DNA of 54,023 bases from an uncultured Actinomyces sp. (GTDB taxonomy: Bacteria; Actinomycetota; Actinomycetes; Actinomycetales; Actinomycetaceae), in NCBI GenBank assembly GCA_938041695.1, contig CALISI010000027.1:1-54023 (forward strand). The letters run 5' to 3'. The notes beneath the pieces were generated by a model, which made no database searches, was not told where the DNA came from, and saw nothing but the letters and a program-made list of their open reading frames with translations. This document shows positions 15,537-23,768 of this stretch, in pieces. Within the stretch, counting starts at the first letter, position 1; the number at the start of each line of letters is the position of its first letter. The translations under genes and the position numbers were made by a program.

Positions 15537-16900
15537 GCGCCGTGCGCACCGCCGCCGGGGCGCTCCTACGGTCGCGCGACCGGGCGACGAGTGTCCTCAC
15601 GGTCGCTGCCTTCGCTCTGCCGCACGCGTTCCTGCTCGCGGTCACCGGCGGCGTCATGGCCTTCGGGGAGCGGGCAGCCGTGGCCGCCACATCCGCCACG
15701 GGCGATGACCCGTCGACCCTCGACGGGATGGCGCCCTTCTACGTGATGCTTGCGTACTTCGCGGCGACCCTGCTGATCGTCCCCATCATCTCGATGGGGG
15801 CAGCGGCCGCGCGCCTGGGCATGAGCAGGCGCGAGCGTGACCTCGCGGTCCTGCGCCTCGTCGGCCTCGCGCCGGGCAAGACGAAGCTCGCCTGCATCAT
15901 TGAGACCTGCGCGTTCGCGGCCGTCGGCGTCGTCGTCGGCTCGATCCTGTATGCCGTGACGCTGCCCGCGTGGGGCGCCCTGTCCTTCCAGGGCCGCCCG
16001 ATGGGGGCCGGCGAGATGTGGGTGGGGGTCGTGGCCCTCCTCGTCGAGGGACTCGCCATGATCCTCCTGGCCGCCCTGTCCTCGTGGCTGGCCATGCGCA
16101 AGGTCGCGATCACGCCCCTGGGCGTCGCACGCCGCAGCCAGGCAGGCCGCGTGAGCGCGGTCGGCCCAATTCTCGGCCTGGTCCTCCTCGTCCTGTGGCT
16201 GAGCGTCGGTACCCTCGCGATGAATCTGGGAACAGCGATCGGCATGGCCGTGTTCATGGGCTTCATGGGCGCGATCTTCCTCATCGTCAACCTGGTGGGC
16301 GTGTGGTCGATCAGCCTGATGGGTCGCATCATGGCCCGCGCCTCGCGCAGCCCCCAGATGATGGTGGCTGGGCGACGCATGGCCGACGATCCGCGCGCCG
16401 TGTGGCGCTCCTTCGGGGCGGTGGCCCTCGTCGGGTTCCTCGTGGGCATCATGTATCCGGCGAGTGACGCGATCTCCATGAGCGGGGATCGGACCGACGA
16501 GGTCGCGCGTATCGTCATCGGCGACATCAACAGGGGCATGCTGCTCACCTTCGCGATCACTCTCGCCTTGGGCGCCGTGTCGACCGCCGTCAACCAGTCG
16601 ATCCGCGTCCTCGACTCCGCCGACCAGGTGCGCGCACTGTCCTACATGGGCTCCCCGCGCGGCTTCATGGACTGCAGCCGCCGCCTCGAGGTCGCGATCC
16701 CCGCGTTCGTCATGATCGTCGGCGCGATGCTGCTCGGCATGGTGTTCATGTCGCCGATGCTTGCGGCGGGCGCCGGAAAGGGCTTCCTCGTCGCGCTCGC
16801 CTCGGCGATCATCGGCGTGGTCCTCATCGTCGTTGCCTCCGAGGCGACCGTCCCCCTGCGCCGTCGGATCCTTGCGGGCGTGCGCGAGGGACGAGAGTAG
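15533..16900 (+). CDS. FtsX-like ABC permease
   Basis: A 455-residue membrane protein with hydrophobic segments grouped in two halves, consistent with a fused 4+4 FtsX-like architecture. Hydrophobic stretches include FLLAVTGGVMAFG, FAATLLIVPIISMGA, IGMAVFMGFMGAIFLIV, and near the end MIVGAMLLGMVFM with GVVLIVVASEATVPLRRR. MGAAAARLGMSRRERDLAVLRLVGLAPGKTKL is the cytoplasmic coupling segment characteristic of FtsX permeases (SRRRRELAVLRAIG-like). A second such segment is ALSYMGSPRGFMDCSRR. Works with the overlapping ATPase gene; cargo unknown. Confidence 0.82.
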   Translation: MSAVRTAAGALLRSRDRATSVLTVAAFALPHAFLLAVTGGVMAFGERAAVAATSATGDDPSTLDGMAPFYVMLAYFAATLLIVPIISMGAAAARLGMSRRERDLAVLRLVGLAPGKTKLACIIETCAFAAVGVVVGSILYAVTLPAWGALSFQGRPMGAGEMWVGVVALLVEGLAMILLAALSSWLAMRKVAITPLGVARRSQAGRVSAVGPILGLVLLVLWLSVGTLAMNLGTAIGMAVFMGFMGAIFLIVNLVGVWSISLMGRIMARASRSPQMMVAGRRMADDPRAVWRSFGAVALVGFLVGIMYPASDAISMSGDRTDEVARIVIGDINRGMLLTFAITLALGAVSTAVNQSIRVLDSADQVRALSYMGSPRGFMDCSRRLEVAIPAFVMIVGAMLLGMVFMSPMLAAGAGKGFLVALASAIIGVVLIVVASEATVPLRRRILAGVREGRE

Positions 16901-16957
16901 CGGGGACTCCTCGACGAGGACATCCTTTCCCCTGTCCGCGCCCGGAGCCGTGAGGTT

Positions 16958-16971
16958 GCCCCGGCCTCGTC
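16958..16971 (-). repeat. Single intergenic copy of the GACGAGGCCGKGG word
   Basis: GCCCCGGCCTCGTC on the plus strand, in the 115-bp gap between the permease and HAD genes, 45 nt before the HAD start. Confidence 0.6.
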
Positions 16972-17003
16972 GTAGGTCGCAAGCACCCGTGCCCCCGGTC
17001 AGG

Positions 17004-17009
17004 CACAAT
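17004..17009 (+). promoter_or_regulatory. -10 box of a leaderless transcript (HAD phosphatase)
   Basis: CACAAT followed by 6 nt and the ATG at 17016, without a Shine-Dalgarno. Confidence 0.4.
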
Positions 17010-17015
17010 GGACAC

Positions 17016-17879
17016 ATGATGATCCCCACTGACCCCGCGCGTTACGCGGGGGCCGACCTGCGCCTGGCCGCCGTCGACATGGACGGCACACTCCTGGACG
17101 ACGACAAGAATTTCCCGCCCGGGATGGGTGAACTCCTCGACCAGATGGACGCGCGCGGCGTCACCTTCGCGCCCGCGTCCGGCCGCCAGGTGTGGACCCT
17201 CATCGACATGTTCCCCTCTCGCCCCGGCATGACCGTCATCGGCGAAAACGGCGGCATCGTCATGCGCGACGGCGTCGAGGTCTCCTCCAGCCCCCTCGAT
17301 GCCCCCACCACGCGCGAGGTCATCCGGCTCGTGCGCGAGGCCACCTTCGGGCCCGAGGGAATCGACGGCGGCCTGGTCATGTGCGGCAAGCAATTCGCCT
17401 ACGTCGAGCGCATCGACGACCGTTTCGTCGACGGCGTCATGCCCTACTATCACCGCACCAAGCGCGTGGATGACCAGATCGCGATCATCGACGGGATTGA
17501 GGCCGGCGAGATCGACGATGCGATCGTCAAGCTAGCGGTCTTTGTCCTCGGCCCAGTTGAGGCGCTCGCGGAGGCCACCCTGGCCAACTTCGCCGACACG
17601 CACCAGTATGCGATTTCCGGCGCGAACTGGGCGGACCTGCAGATCCGAGGCGTCGACAAGGGGAGCGCCGTGCGCGACCTGCAGCGTTTCCTCGGTGTTG
17701 ATCGCTCTCAGACCGCCGTCTTCGGCGACGCCGGTAACGACCTGTCGATGATGAGCGAGGGGGACCTGTCCTTCGCGATGGCCAACGCCTCGCAGGATGT
17801 CGTCGAGGCCGCGCGTTTCGTTGCGCCTTCCAATAACGAGGCCGGGGTCGCCCAGGTGCTGCGCGCTCTCCTCGGGTGA
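17016..17879 (+). CDS. Cof-type HAD-superfamily phosphatase
   Basis: A 287-residue cytoplasmic HAD hydrolase of subfamily IIB. Motif I is AVDMDGTLLD (D21 nucleophile, D23 acid/base), motif II lies in FAPASGRQVWTL, motif III is a Lys in the RGVDKGSAVRDLQ segment, and motif IV is VFGDAGNDLSMM. The C2B cap lies between II and III. Such enzymes dephosphorylate sugar phosphates, FMN or pyridoxal phosphate; the preferred substrate is not predictable. ATG 17016 is chosen because longer in-frame upstream sequence runs through the intergenic word repeat and is not HAD-like. Confidence 0.9.
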   Translation: MMIPTDPARYAGADLRLAAVDMDGTLLDDDKNFPPGMGELLDQMDARGVTFAPASGRQVWTLIDMFPSRPGMTVIGENGGIVMRDGVEVSSSPLDAPTTREVIRLVREATFGPEGIDGGLVMCGKQFAYVERIDDRFVDGVMPYYHRTKRVDDQIAIIDGIEAGEIDDAIVKLAVFVLGPVEALAEATLANFADTHQYAISGANWADLQIRGVDKGSAVRDLQRFLGVDRSQTAVFGDAGNDLSMMSEGDLSFAMANASQDVVEAARFVAPSNNEAGVAQVLRALLG

Positions 17880-17919
17880 GCGTGTCGCCAGCGATGCGCT
17901 TCTGATCGTCCTCCTTGCG

Positions 17920-17968
17920 TTAATACCCCCTCTCCATTAATTTCAAGTCTTGAAATATGTTTGGGGGG
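17920..17968. repeat. Palindrome-centred sequence, possible relic of the 135-bp element
   Basis: A perfect 8+1+8 palindrome ATTTCAAG T CTTGAAAT (17940-17956) is preceded by TAATACCCCC and followed by TTTGGGGGG. The two full elements at 41.6 and 47.8 kb have TAATTCCCCC then ATTTCAAA/G...TTTGAAA at nearly the same spacing. It marks the left edge of the accessory block. It could instead be an operator for the genes that follow. Confidence 0.4.
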
Positions 17969-18382
17969 AGGGGCGTGGATGCTCCGGATTTTGAACGTGG
18001 TGGGGTACAGCCGTATCCCGGCACGCCCTGCAAAAGGTGGACGCCCCTCAGATGTGGTGTCGGTGCCTGGATTGTCACCGCGATCTCTATCGGCGCTGTG
18101 ATCGTCGTCGAGATAGCCATCGTGCTCCGCCCAGACATCCGTCAGGTTGACGGCATCGTCTACAACCGTGTCATTGTGGTGATCGGCGGCGGCCTCACCG
18201 CTTGTCTGAGTATCGCCGGCCTCGCCATCGCCGGGGCAGAGATGGGTGAATCAGATGTGTCGAGCAAACAGCGCAGTGCGATCCTGTGCGGAGCGGTCCT
18301 GTGTCTGAGCCCCGTCCACGTTATTGTCGGGTCCTACAGTGTGCTGGGAGTAGGCGTCGCCGAGTGGCTATTCGGATGGTAA
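17957..18382 (+). CDS. Small membrane protein, first of a five-gene array
   Basis: Up to 141 residues. A hydrophilic Pro/Gly-containing head (PDFERGGVQPYPGTPCKRW) is followed by about three membrane spans (VTAISIGAVIVVEIAIVL, VIVVIGGGLTACLSIAGLAIAG, SAILCGAVLCLSPVHVIVG). I recognise no family. The start is uncertain: ATG 17957 abuts the palindrome and has no Shine-Dalgarno; GTG 17975, in frame, follows GGAGG closely. It is the most divergent member of the array 18414-20406 but shares the same plan. Base composition is less GC-rich than the flanks. Confidence 0.55.
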   Translation: MFGGRGVDAPDFERGGVQPYPGTPCKRWTPLRCGVGAWIVTAISIGAVIVVEIAIVLRPDIRQVDGIVYNRVIVVIGGGLTACLSIAGLAIAGAEMGESDVSSKQRSAILCGAVLCLSPVHVIVGSYSVLGVGVAEWLFGW

Positions 18383-18413
18383 CGACACCTTTCTACGACG
18401 AAGGAGGCGACCG

Positions 18414-18926
18414 ATGAGTGTGTCGAATGATGTCCCTGCGCAGAGTGCCGTGGCGCAGCCTGTGACATACCCTCAGTTCGTGGCCGGCGTCGCTCCCGGA
18501 GGCGACGTTCGTCGAACGCGTCCGCCCGTTCGCAGACGAGTCACGTGGGGGCTGTCGATGATGTGCGGTGTCGGCGGTTGGCTTTTGATCGTCGGTACGA
18601 GCGTCTTGGGTGTCTACAACACCCTCACGGCGGCGAACGAAGACGAGGCAGCGCTTCGAGAATACGGTTTCGGCGTTGCGATTGTGCTCATGCTTCTCCT
18701 GTTCTTCGTCGTCAACGTCATCGGTGCCCTCACCGGCTTCATCGCGCTCGATTACATGCCGGGAGACCCCACTGACGGACGCGCATGGTTGGGCGTTGCA
18801 ATCATCCTGTACGTGGTACCCTTTAGCCTGATGCTGGCAGTCTGTGCTCATCCTGGTGTGTGCGGCCCGGAGCCGCTCACGGTGACCCCATCCGGTGTGT
18901 ACTCAGACGCAACGAACAGCGAGTGA
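18414..18926 (+). CDS. Small membrane protein of the five-gene array
   Basis: A 170-residue protein with a 40-residue hydrophilic head ending in RRTRPPVRRRVTWG, then three membrane spans (MMCGVGGWLLIVGTSVLGVY, AIVLMLLLFFVVNVIGALTGFIAL, LGVAIILYVVPFSLMLAVC) and a short Pro/Ser tail. AAGGAGG 6 nt before the ATG is the strongest Shine-Dalgarno of the array. The central FFVVNVIGALTGFIAL segment matches VAVNIIGLVLGFVAL of the third and fourth members, so these are paralogues. The plan (Pro-rich head plus DUF4190-like membrane domain) is common in actinobacteria but has no assigned function. Confidence 0.72.
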   Translation: MSVSNDVPAQSAVAQPVTYPQFVAGVAPGGDVRRTRPPVRRRVTWGLSMMCGVGGWLLIVGTSVLGVYNTLTAANEDEAALREYGFGVAIVLMLLLFFVVNVIGALTGFIALDYMPGDPTDGRAWLGVAIILYVVPFSLMLAVCAHPGVCGPEPLTVTPSGVYSDATNSE

Positions 18927-18933
18927 AGAACCG

Positions 18934-19446
18934 ATGATGACAATGCCTCATTCTCCTGGTTCCGGGCTGCCTGGCAACCCCGGAAACGCACCGGTCTACC
19001 CCGGTACCGTGCTGGGCAATCCCTACGCTGACATGCAGCCGGCGCCGCAGGTTGCGGCTCCGCCCGGCCAAGGCTTCGATGCGGCCTCCATATGCCTGGG
19101 GATTATTGGGCTCATCCTCTGTGCTACCGGACTGTTCATCGGAGCGTATGTCTCGTTTGGCGCGGAGGATTCCGTTGAGCGAGCTCTCGCTCCGCTCGGT
19201 TTCGTTATCATCTTCGGGATGATCTACATCCCGGGCGCGATCACGAACGTCATCGGTCTCATCCTCGGCTCGACTGGGCGCAAGCGGGTGCAGGACCCAC
19301 GTCACGAGAGGATGCAGAAGGTTGGGATTTGGATGAATGCAGCCCCGATGATCATGTTCCTGGCTGCTGTTATGCTGACCATCCATCTTTGCGATGGCGT
19401 ACTAAGTCATCCGGAACGCCCCTGTTCGATTACCACCAGCGATTGA
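18934..19446 (+). CDS. Small membrane protein of the five-gene array
   Basis: A 170-residue protein. The head is rich in Pro, Gly and Asn (PHSPGSGLPGNPGNAPVYPG, later QPAPQVAAPPGQG), then three or four spans: ICLGIIGLILCATGLFIGAYV, LGFVIIFGMIYIPGAITNVIGLILG, and APMIMFLAAVMLTIHL. TNVIGLILGSTGRKRVQDPRHERMQKVGIWMNAAPM is nearly the same block as VNIIGLVLGFVALKQTKNRYERGYIARGLLMNAAPL in the next gene. The start is one of two adjacent ATGs (18934 or 18937) just after the previous stop; a weak GTGAAG precedes it. Confidence 0.7.
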   Translation: MMTMPHSPGSGLPGNPGNAPVYPGTVLGNPYADMQPAPQVAAPPGQGFDAASICLGIIGLILCATGLFIGAYVSFGAEDSVERALAPLGFVIIFGMIYIPGAITNVIGLILGSTGRKRVQDPRHERMQKVGIWMNAAPMIMFLAAVMLTIHLCDGVLSHPERPCSITTSD

Positions 19447-19456
19447 AGGACTACCT

Positions 19457-19900
19457 GTGACGACTCCATTTTCGACCGGTCCCGGCTTGAACGGGTATCC
19501 GGCGCAGGCTCCCCGGCAGCCCGGCGTACCTGGGCGTAGCCGGGGCAAGGCCTTAGGGGCAGCGTGTCGCGGATTCGGGATCACCGGGCTTGTTGCCTTT
19601 GCGCTAGTCATCCTCGGGACGCTGGTGTACGTGCTGATTCCGAGAGGTGAGCACTGGCTGGACCTGGCTCCGATTAGCTTCATCTTCATGGCCGGATTCT
19701 TCTCCATCCCCGTCGTCGCGGTGAACATCATCGGTCTTGTTCTCGGCTTCGTCGCGCTCAAGCAGACGAAGAACCGCTACGAGCGCGGCTACATCGCGCG
19801 AGGTCTGCTCATGAATGCTGCGCCGCTCACGGTTGTCGGCCTTGTGGTTCTTCTGATCCTCTTGATCTACGGGTTCTTCTACCTCATCTCGTTGTTCTAG
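19457..19900 (+). CDS. Small membrane protein of the five-gene array
   Basis: A 147-residue protein starting at GTG with GAAGGA about 6 nt upstream. Head of 30 residues (LNGYPAQAPRQPGVPGRSRG), then spans FGITGLVAFALVILGTLVYVLI, ISFIFMAGFFSIPVVAVNII/GLVLGFVAL, and VVGLVVLLILLIYGFFYLISLF. The cytoplasmic loop KQTKNRYERGYIARGLLMNAAP resembles the conserved loop of DUF4190 proteins. Paralogue of 18934-19446; spacing of 10 nt between them indicates one operon. Confidence 0.72.
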   Translation: MTTPFSTGPGLNGYPAQAPRQPGVPGRSRGKALGAACRGFGITGLVAFALVILGTLVYVLIPRGEHWLDLAPISFIFMAGFFSIPVVAVNIIGLVLGFVALKQTKNRYERGYIARGLLMNAAPLTVVGLVVLLILLIYGFFYLISLF

Positions 19901-19956
19901 AATCTTCTAATCCGATGACCTTCGCTCCTCCACCAGCAACCTCCCAAGGAATATCA

Positions 19957-20406
19957 GTGACCGCAGCGAATCCCCAGAATCCCGACCCGAACGCCATCCC
20001 GGGATACGTTGGCCAACAAGTGCCCAGCCCCCCGCAGGCGGAGTATCTGCCGCAGCAAGCAATGCAGCAGAGTTGGGGGCAGATGCCCGCGGATGCCGGG
20101 ATGCAATCGGGCTTCCCGCAGCCTGGGCCTGGGTTCTACGGGCCTGCGGTGCCTACTCGTCGTCCCACGTCATACAAGCCGGCGATTATTGTGCTTGTAA
20201 TTGGCTTGATGTTTGCGGTTTCGCCCTTCCTTTCCTGGGGTGTCATTGATCTGATTACCGGCAATCATGGCGATGGTGGAGACGGCTTGTACTGGCTCTC
20301 AGTCGCCATGTTGCTCTACCTCACGCCGCCCGGCATCATCTTGATCCTGATCTCCGTCATCATAGCGATCGTGGTTGCTGTGATGAACTCTTCGTCGAAG
20401 AGCTGA
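19957..20406 (+). CDS. Small membrane protein, last of the five-gene array
   Basis: About 149 residues. A long head rich in Pro and Gln (QQVPSPPQAEYLPQQAMQQS, GFPQPGPGFYGPAVPTRRP) is followed by two or three spans (AIIVLVIGLMFAVSPFLSWGVI, LLYLTPPGIILILISVIIAIVVAVM). The reading frame extends to an ATG at 19915, but GTG 19957 is preceded by AAGGA at the right 6-nt spacing and gives the same MTA/MTT-type start as the previous gene. A terminator with T run follows. Confidence 0.68.
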   Translation: MTAANPQNPDPNAIPGYVGQQVPSPPQAEYLPQQAMQQSWGQMPADAGMQSGFPQPGPGFYGPAVPTRRPTSYKPAIIVLVIGLMFAVSPFLSWGVIDLITGNHGDGGDGLYWLSVAMLLYLTPPGIILILISVIIAIVVAVMNSSSKS

Positions 20407-20421
20407 TCCAGAGAGACGACA

Positions 20422-20461
20422 GACCCCGCGCCGAACCGCCAAACGGTGGCGACGCGGGGTC
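20422..20461. terminator. Terminator between the membrane-protein array and the protease
   Basis: GACCCCGCG / CGCGGGGTC (20422-20430 / 20453-20461) enclosing an inner ACCGCC / GGTGGC stem, followed by TTTT. Lies between convergent genes. Confidence 0.85.
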
Positions 20462-20470
20462 TTTTCTGTC

Positions 20471-21688
20471 CTACTTGGCGTGGTAGCGGGGGCTGGTGCC
20501 CAGGTGCATGGGTACGGCGGTGTCGGTGTCCCGTAAGATGCTTTCGTCGATGCCTCGGTAAGTGTAGGTGGAGTCTCCGGCGATGTCTCGGGGGTCGACG
20601 GGGCCGGCGAGGTACTGCTGGGTCTCTTCGTTGGTGGGGCCCAGGTCGGTGTAGCCCTTGTCCATGATCGGGTTCTCGTCGGGGTACTGGGACGGATCGG
20701 TGTTGACCATAGCTCCTGGGTCAGCTCCGCCGTATCCGATGTACTTGTTCCACCCGTCTTGGTCAGTGCGGGCCGTGTGCGTGAGCAGTTGGAGGAGTTG
20801 GTTGCTGGTGGCGTTGGGCCACTTTTGTTTGGCCAGGGCCAGGAATCCGGCGACCAGGGGTGTGGCGTTGGAGGTGCCTCTCGTGCTGATGTTGGTGTTG
20901 GTCTCGTAGTTGTGGGCGAGGATGGGGCCTCCGACGGCCGCAACTGTTACGCCTTTGCCCCACGAGGAGTATTCGGCGCGTTTGCCGGAGGTGTCGATGG
21001 CGCTGACGCTGACCACACCGGACCACTTCCCGTAGGTGTGCAGGGTTTCTTCCTCGTTGTCGTTTCCGGCGGGACCGACGACGATAACACCGAGGGCGTT
21101 GGCGCGGGCGATCGCCCACTTCACCGCGCCGCTCGTGTCACGGCTTGATGAGGAAATGCTGATGATTTGTGCGCCGTCGGTGATGGCCTGATTGATCAGC
21201 CACTCGGGCTCGTAGAGACTGTTGCCGTGGTGGCCTTGGCAATCGGACTCTGCCTTGTCTCCATCCTTAGGGAAGGTGGTTCGGTAGGCCAGGAGTGTTG
21301 CGTCGGGGGCGACGCCGTACTCTTTGGAGACCAGGAGTGAGGCCATCGCCGTGCCGTGGCTCTTGGAGTTGGCGCCCGATGTGACTGTGCACGGTGTTTT
21401 ATCGATGATGGTGGCGCCTGCGAGCTCGGGTGCGCTGGTGTCGACCTCGCCGTCGATGAGTGCGATGGTCACGCCCTTACCCGTGTAGCCCTTGGCCCGC
21501 GCCTGATCCAGCTTGTAGTAAGCGAAGTGAGGCTGGTCTGCTGCCGTGATCGGGTCGGCGGCGTGCGCGGGGGCGGCGGGCAGGGCGATGGCCCCGGCCG
21601 CCAGGGTCATCGCACACGCACCCGCAAAATGTAGTCGCCAGCGGCGATTGGAAGCGCGGTTCGTGGTCACCATTGGCGAGGGTCCCAT
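20471..21688 (-). CDS. Secreted subtilisin-like (S8) protease, mycosin-like
   Basis: A 405-residue secreted serine protease. The signal peptide has basic RRWRLH, a hydrophobic core and an AHA-A cleavage site near residue 43. The catalytic triad is D79 (ALIDGEVD), H111 (SKSHGTAMA) and S273 (RGTSNATPLVAG), with oxyanion Asn in VVGPAGNDNE. This is the S8 layout of actinobacterial mycosins (type VII secretion proteases), but the usual C-terminal transmembrane anchor is missing; it ends in a 100-residue polar tail. Start: ATG 21688 has AAGGA 6 nt upstream; ATG 21673, overlapping the predicted stop of the upstream gene, is also possible. Context with type VII-substrate-like remnants supports a link to that pathway. 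Confidence 0.85.
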   Translation of the reverse strand: MGPSPMVTTNRASNRRWRLHFAGACAMTLAAGAIALPAAPAHAADPITAADQPHFAYYKLDQARAKGYTGKGVTIALIDGEVDTSAPELAGATIIDKTPCTVTSGANSKSHGTAMASLLVSKEYGVAPDATLLAYRTTFPKDGDKAESDCQGHHGNSLYEPEWLINQAITDGAQIISISSSSRDTSGAVKWAIARANALGVIVVGPAGNDNEEETLHTYGKWSGVVSVSAIDTSGKRAEYSSWGKGVTVAAVGGPILAHNYETNTNISTRGTSNATPLVAGFLALAKQKWPNATSNQLLQLLTHTARTDQDGWNKYIGYGGADPGAMVNTDPSQYPDENPIMDKGYTDLGPTNEETQQYLAGPVDPRDIAGDSTYTYRGIDESILRDTDTAVPMHLGTSPRYHAK

Positions 21689-23123
21689 CCGTCGTCCTTC
21701 GGGGAGGCGGCTTCAGGTCCTTGTCCGAGCCGTAGGTCTGCGACATCGGATTGACGTAGCCGGGGGGCAGCGCGTCGTCCTCGTCGTCCTCGAACTTGAA
21801 GGCCGTGTACTTGCGCCGCTTGCCCTTCTTGTCGTCCTTGCCGGCACCGGCGCCCGCGCCCATGAAGCCGCCCATGCCGGGCCGCCCGGCCGCGGCGGCG
21901 CCGCCAGCGGCGCTGCCGCCACCCGTCTTGCCTGCGGGGCCGGACATACCGCCCGCGCCGCCGCGACCCAGGCCGCCCAGTGAAGCGGCACCCAGACCCG
22001 ACGCGCCGCGCGCTCCGAGGGCAGCCGCGCCGAGGGCACCCGCACCGAGGACGCCGGCGCCGAGGGCACCCGCGCCCGCCAGGCTCGTACGCCCGGAGGC
22101 GTCGAAGCGGCTGGAGGGACCCCCGTTAATGTTCCACAGAGGATGATGGCGATCGTTCGGAGGAGCGGGGGTGTATCCGCCGACGGTACCGTTGGCGTAG
22201 CGCTCCCCGCCGATGCGTGAATGCAGCAGGTCGATGCCCTTCAGGTCCTCGGGGTCGGTGATGGGATTGCTGCGGCTCCCCAGCTCGCCGTCCTTGGTGA
22301 ACTTGTCGGGGATGCGCTCGGACTGGAGCTTGCGTAGCTTCTCGGCGTCCGCGTCCTGCGCGGTCGGGTCGTCGAAACCGTTCGGGTAGAGTCCGGAATT
22401 GGGGCCGCGCAGGTCTGATCGACCGTAGTCGGTGTCCCTGTTGCCTGGATACACGCCAGGAACGTGGCTCGATACGTCCTTGTATCCCTTTTCGAGCTGA
22501 TCGGCGACGGACGGATCGGAAGGCTGGGGGAGATCACCTGGGTCCCACTTCCTGTCGCGACTCTTTAACTCCCCCTGCAGCTCCTTGATGCGGGCCGCGT
22601 GGTTTGCGAGTCCCTGCATCGAGTCGTTGAGCCGCTGGAGGATATCCGTCGAGCTGGCCTCGCGCTGGTTGTTGGCCTGCGCCGCGACCGCGTCGTAGAC
22701 GGCAGCGCCGGTCGATGCGACCGCGTTATATGCCATGCCGACGAGGCAATACTGCTCAATGACCGGGATCCTTACCTCGGCCACGTCGCGCAGTTTATCC
22801 AGCGTGGCGTCAACGAGGACGGGAAAGAGAGCATCTCAGCCTCTTCGCGCGCGTGCTTCATGACGCGGTGCATCTCGACCTCGACCTGCGACGTGGCGAG
22901 GTACGAAGCCTTCCAGAGCCGGAGGCGGCGCTCCGCGTCCTCGAGCCACTTGTTGATGGCGTCGCCGGTTTGGCCCTGGAATCCCTGATACTCCCGGAAA
23001 TGCTGAATGTACTCTTCGGCTTCCTTCATCGCCTCCAGCGTCGCCTTGTGCTTGCTGTCGTAATCCGCCAGGGATTCGTTCGCCTTCGCGTCCTCCACGA
23101 AACGCATGAGGTGGTGGTACATG
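21667..23123 (-). pseudogene. Frameshifted type VII-secretion-substrate-like gene
   Basis: The reading frame is broken at least twice. From the ATG at 23123 an alpha-helical part (YDSKHKATLEAMKEAEEYIQ, GQTGDAINKWLEDAERRLRL) runs to about 22,830, where frame one continues to a stop at 22772. In the next frame the helix resumes (FPVLVDATLDKLRDVAEVRI, then a long helical and Gly/Ala-rich region). At about 21,713 a missing G in CTGAAG would again restore sense, giving EAASPKDDGWDPRQW and a TGA at 21667-21669. The first lesion lies in a CTCTCT tract. Without correction the second frame runs on into the protease gene. Helical N-half plus Gly-rich C-half resembles secreted ESX/LXG-type substrates; no family name is certain. 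Confidence 0.6.
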
Positions 23124-23156
23124 GGCCGTGAACCACTGGAATATCCTTTCGTGGGT

Positions 23157-23595
23157 TCAGAACTCGGAGCTACCGGCAGCGTTCGGGTCGGTGTTCTGGT
23201 ACGCCGAACCGGATGAACCTGCTCCGGTACCCGCTCCCGATCCGGCGGCCGCGGCGGCGACGGCAGGGTCCTGGGCCATGGCTGTGTTCGTCTGCGAGAA
23301 ATAATCCGCGTTCTGCTCCTCCATTTGCCGGAATGCTTCCTCGGTCTCGTCGATCTTCGTGCCGAAGTCGAGGAAGTGCTCTCGCTCCCCCTTGAATCCA
23401 TCGCGGAGCACGAAGTAGGAATCTTGCAGTGCGCGGCGCGCAGCGTCAACGCCGGCCTCGTCGCCCCACACGGATTCAACCTGCGCGCCGGAAGGTGTCG
23501 ATGCCATCGGCGGCAGTCGTGAGAGACTCCCCGCCTTTCTCAGCGTCCTGACGCGTCTGATCGTGCTTATTGGAGTCGAAGCTTACGTCGCTCAG
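23157..23595 (-). pseudogene. Frameshifted small WXG100-like helical protein gene
   Basis: GGAGG (23605-23601) is followed 5 nt later by CTG and an open frame SDVSFDSNKHDQTRQDAEKG...TTAADGIDTF, which shifts at about 23,490. The neighbouring frame continues with SGAQVESVWGDEAGVDAARR, an all-helical region, an Ala/Gly/Ser tail and a stop at 23157. Inserting one base or restoring two near TTCCGG joins the halves into a protein of about 145 residues. VESVWGDEA sits where WXG100 proteins have their turn. The CTG start suggests either a rare start codon or loss of ATG/GTG. The downstream gene begins right after its stop, so the two were an operon. Confidence 0.55.
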
Positions 23596-23768
23596 GAAAA
23601 CCTCCAGGTGAAACAAGCGCAGGCGCGGCCTGCTGATAGCAATGAGATGATCCTCATCATATGACCAACCGGCAAGGCTCGCAAAAATGCTCGGTAACTG
23701 CGAGCTGTGTTCCGGAAGAAAGTAACCCTCTCAATAAGAGAAGCGTGAAGGCACCTGCGCGACTGGGC

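Noticed and set aside
15566..17029. 487-residue minus-strand ORF opposite the FtsX permease
   Set aside because: His/Asp/Arg-rich mirror frame; the plus strand has membrane spans and operon overlap with the ATPase.
21667..22784. Programmed frameshifting in the type VII-like gene
   Set aside because: No slippery heptamer with a downstream structure is evident, and three separate shifts in two neighbouring genes fit decay better.
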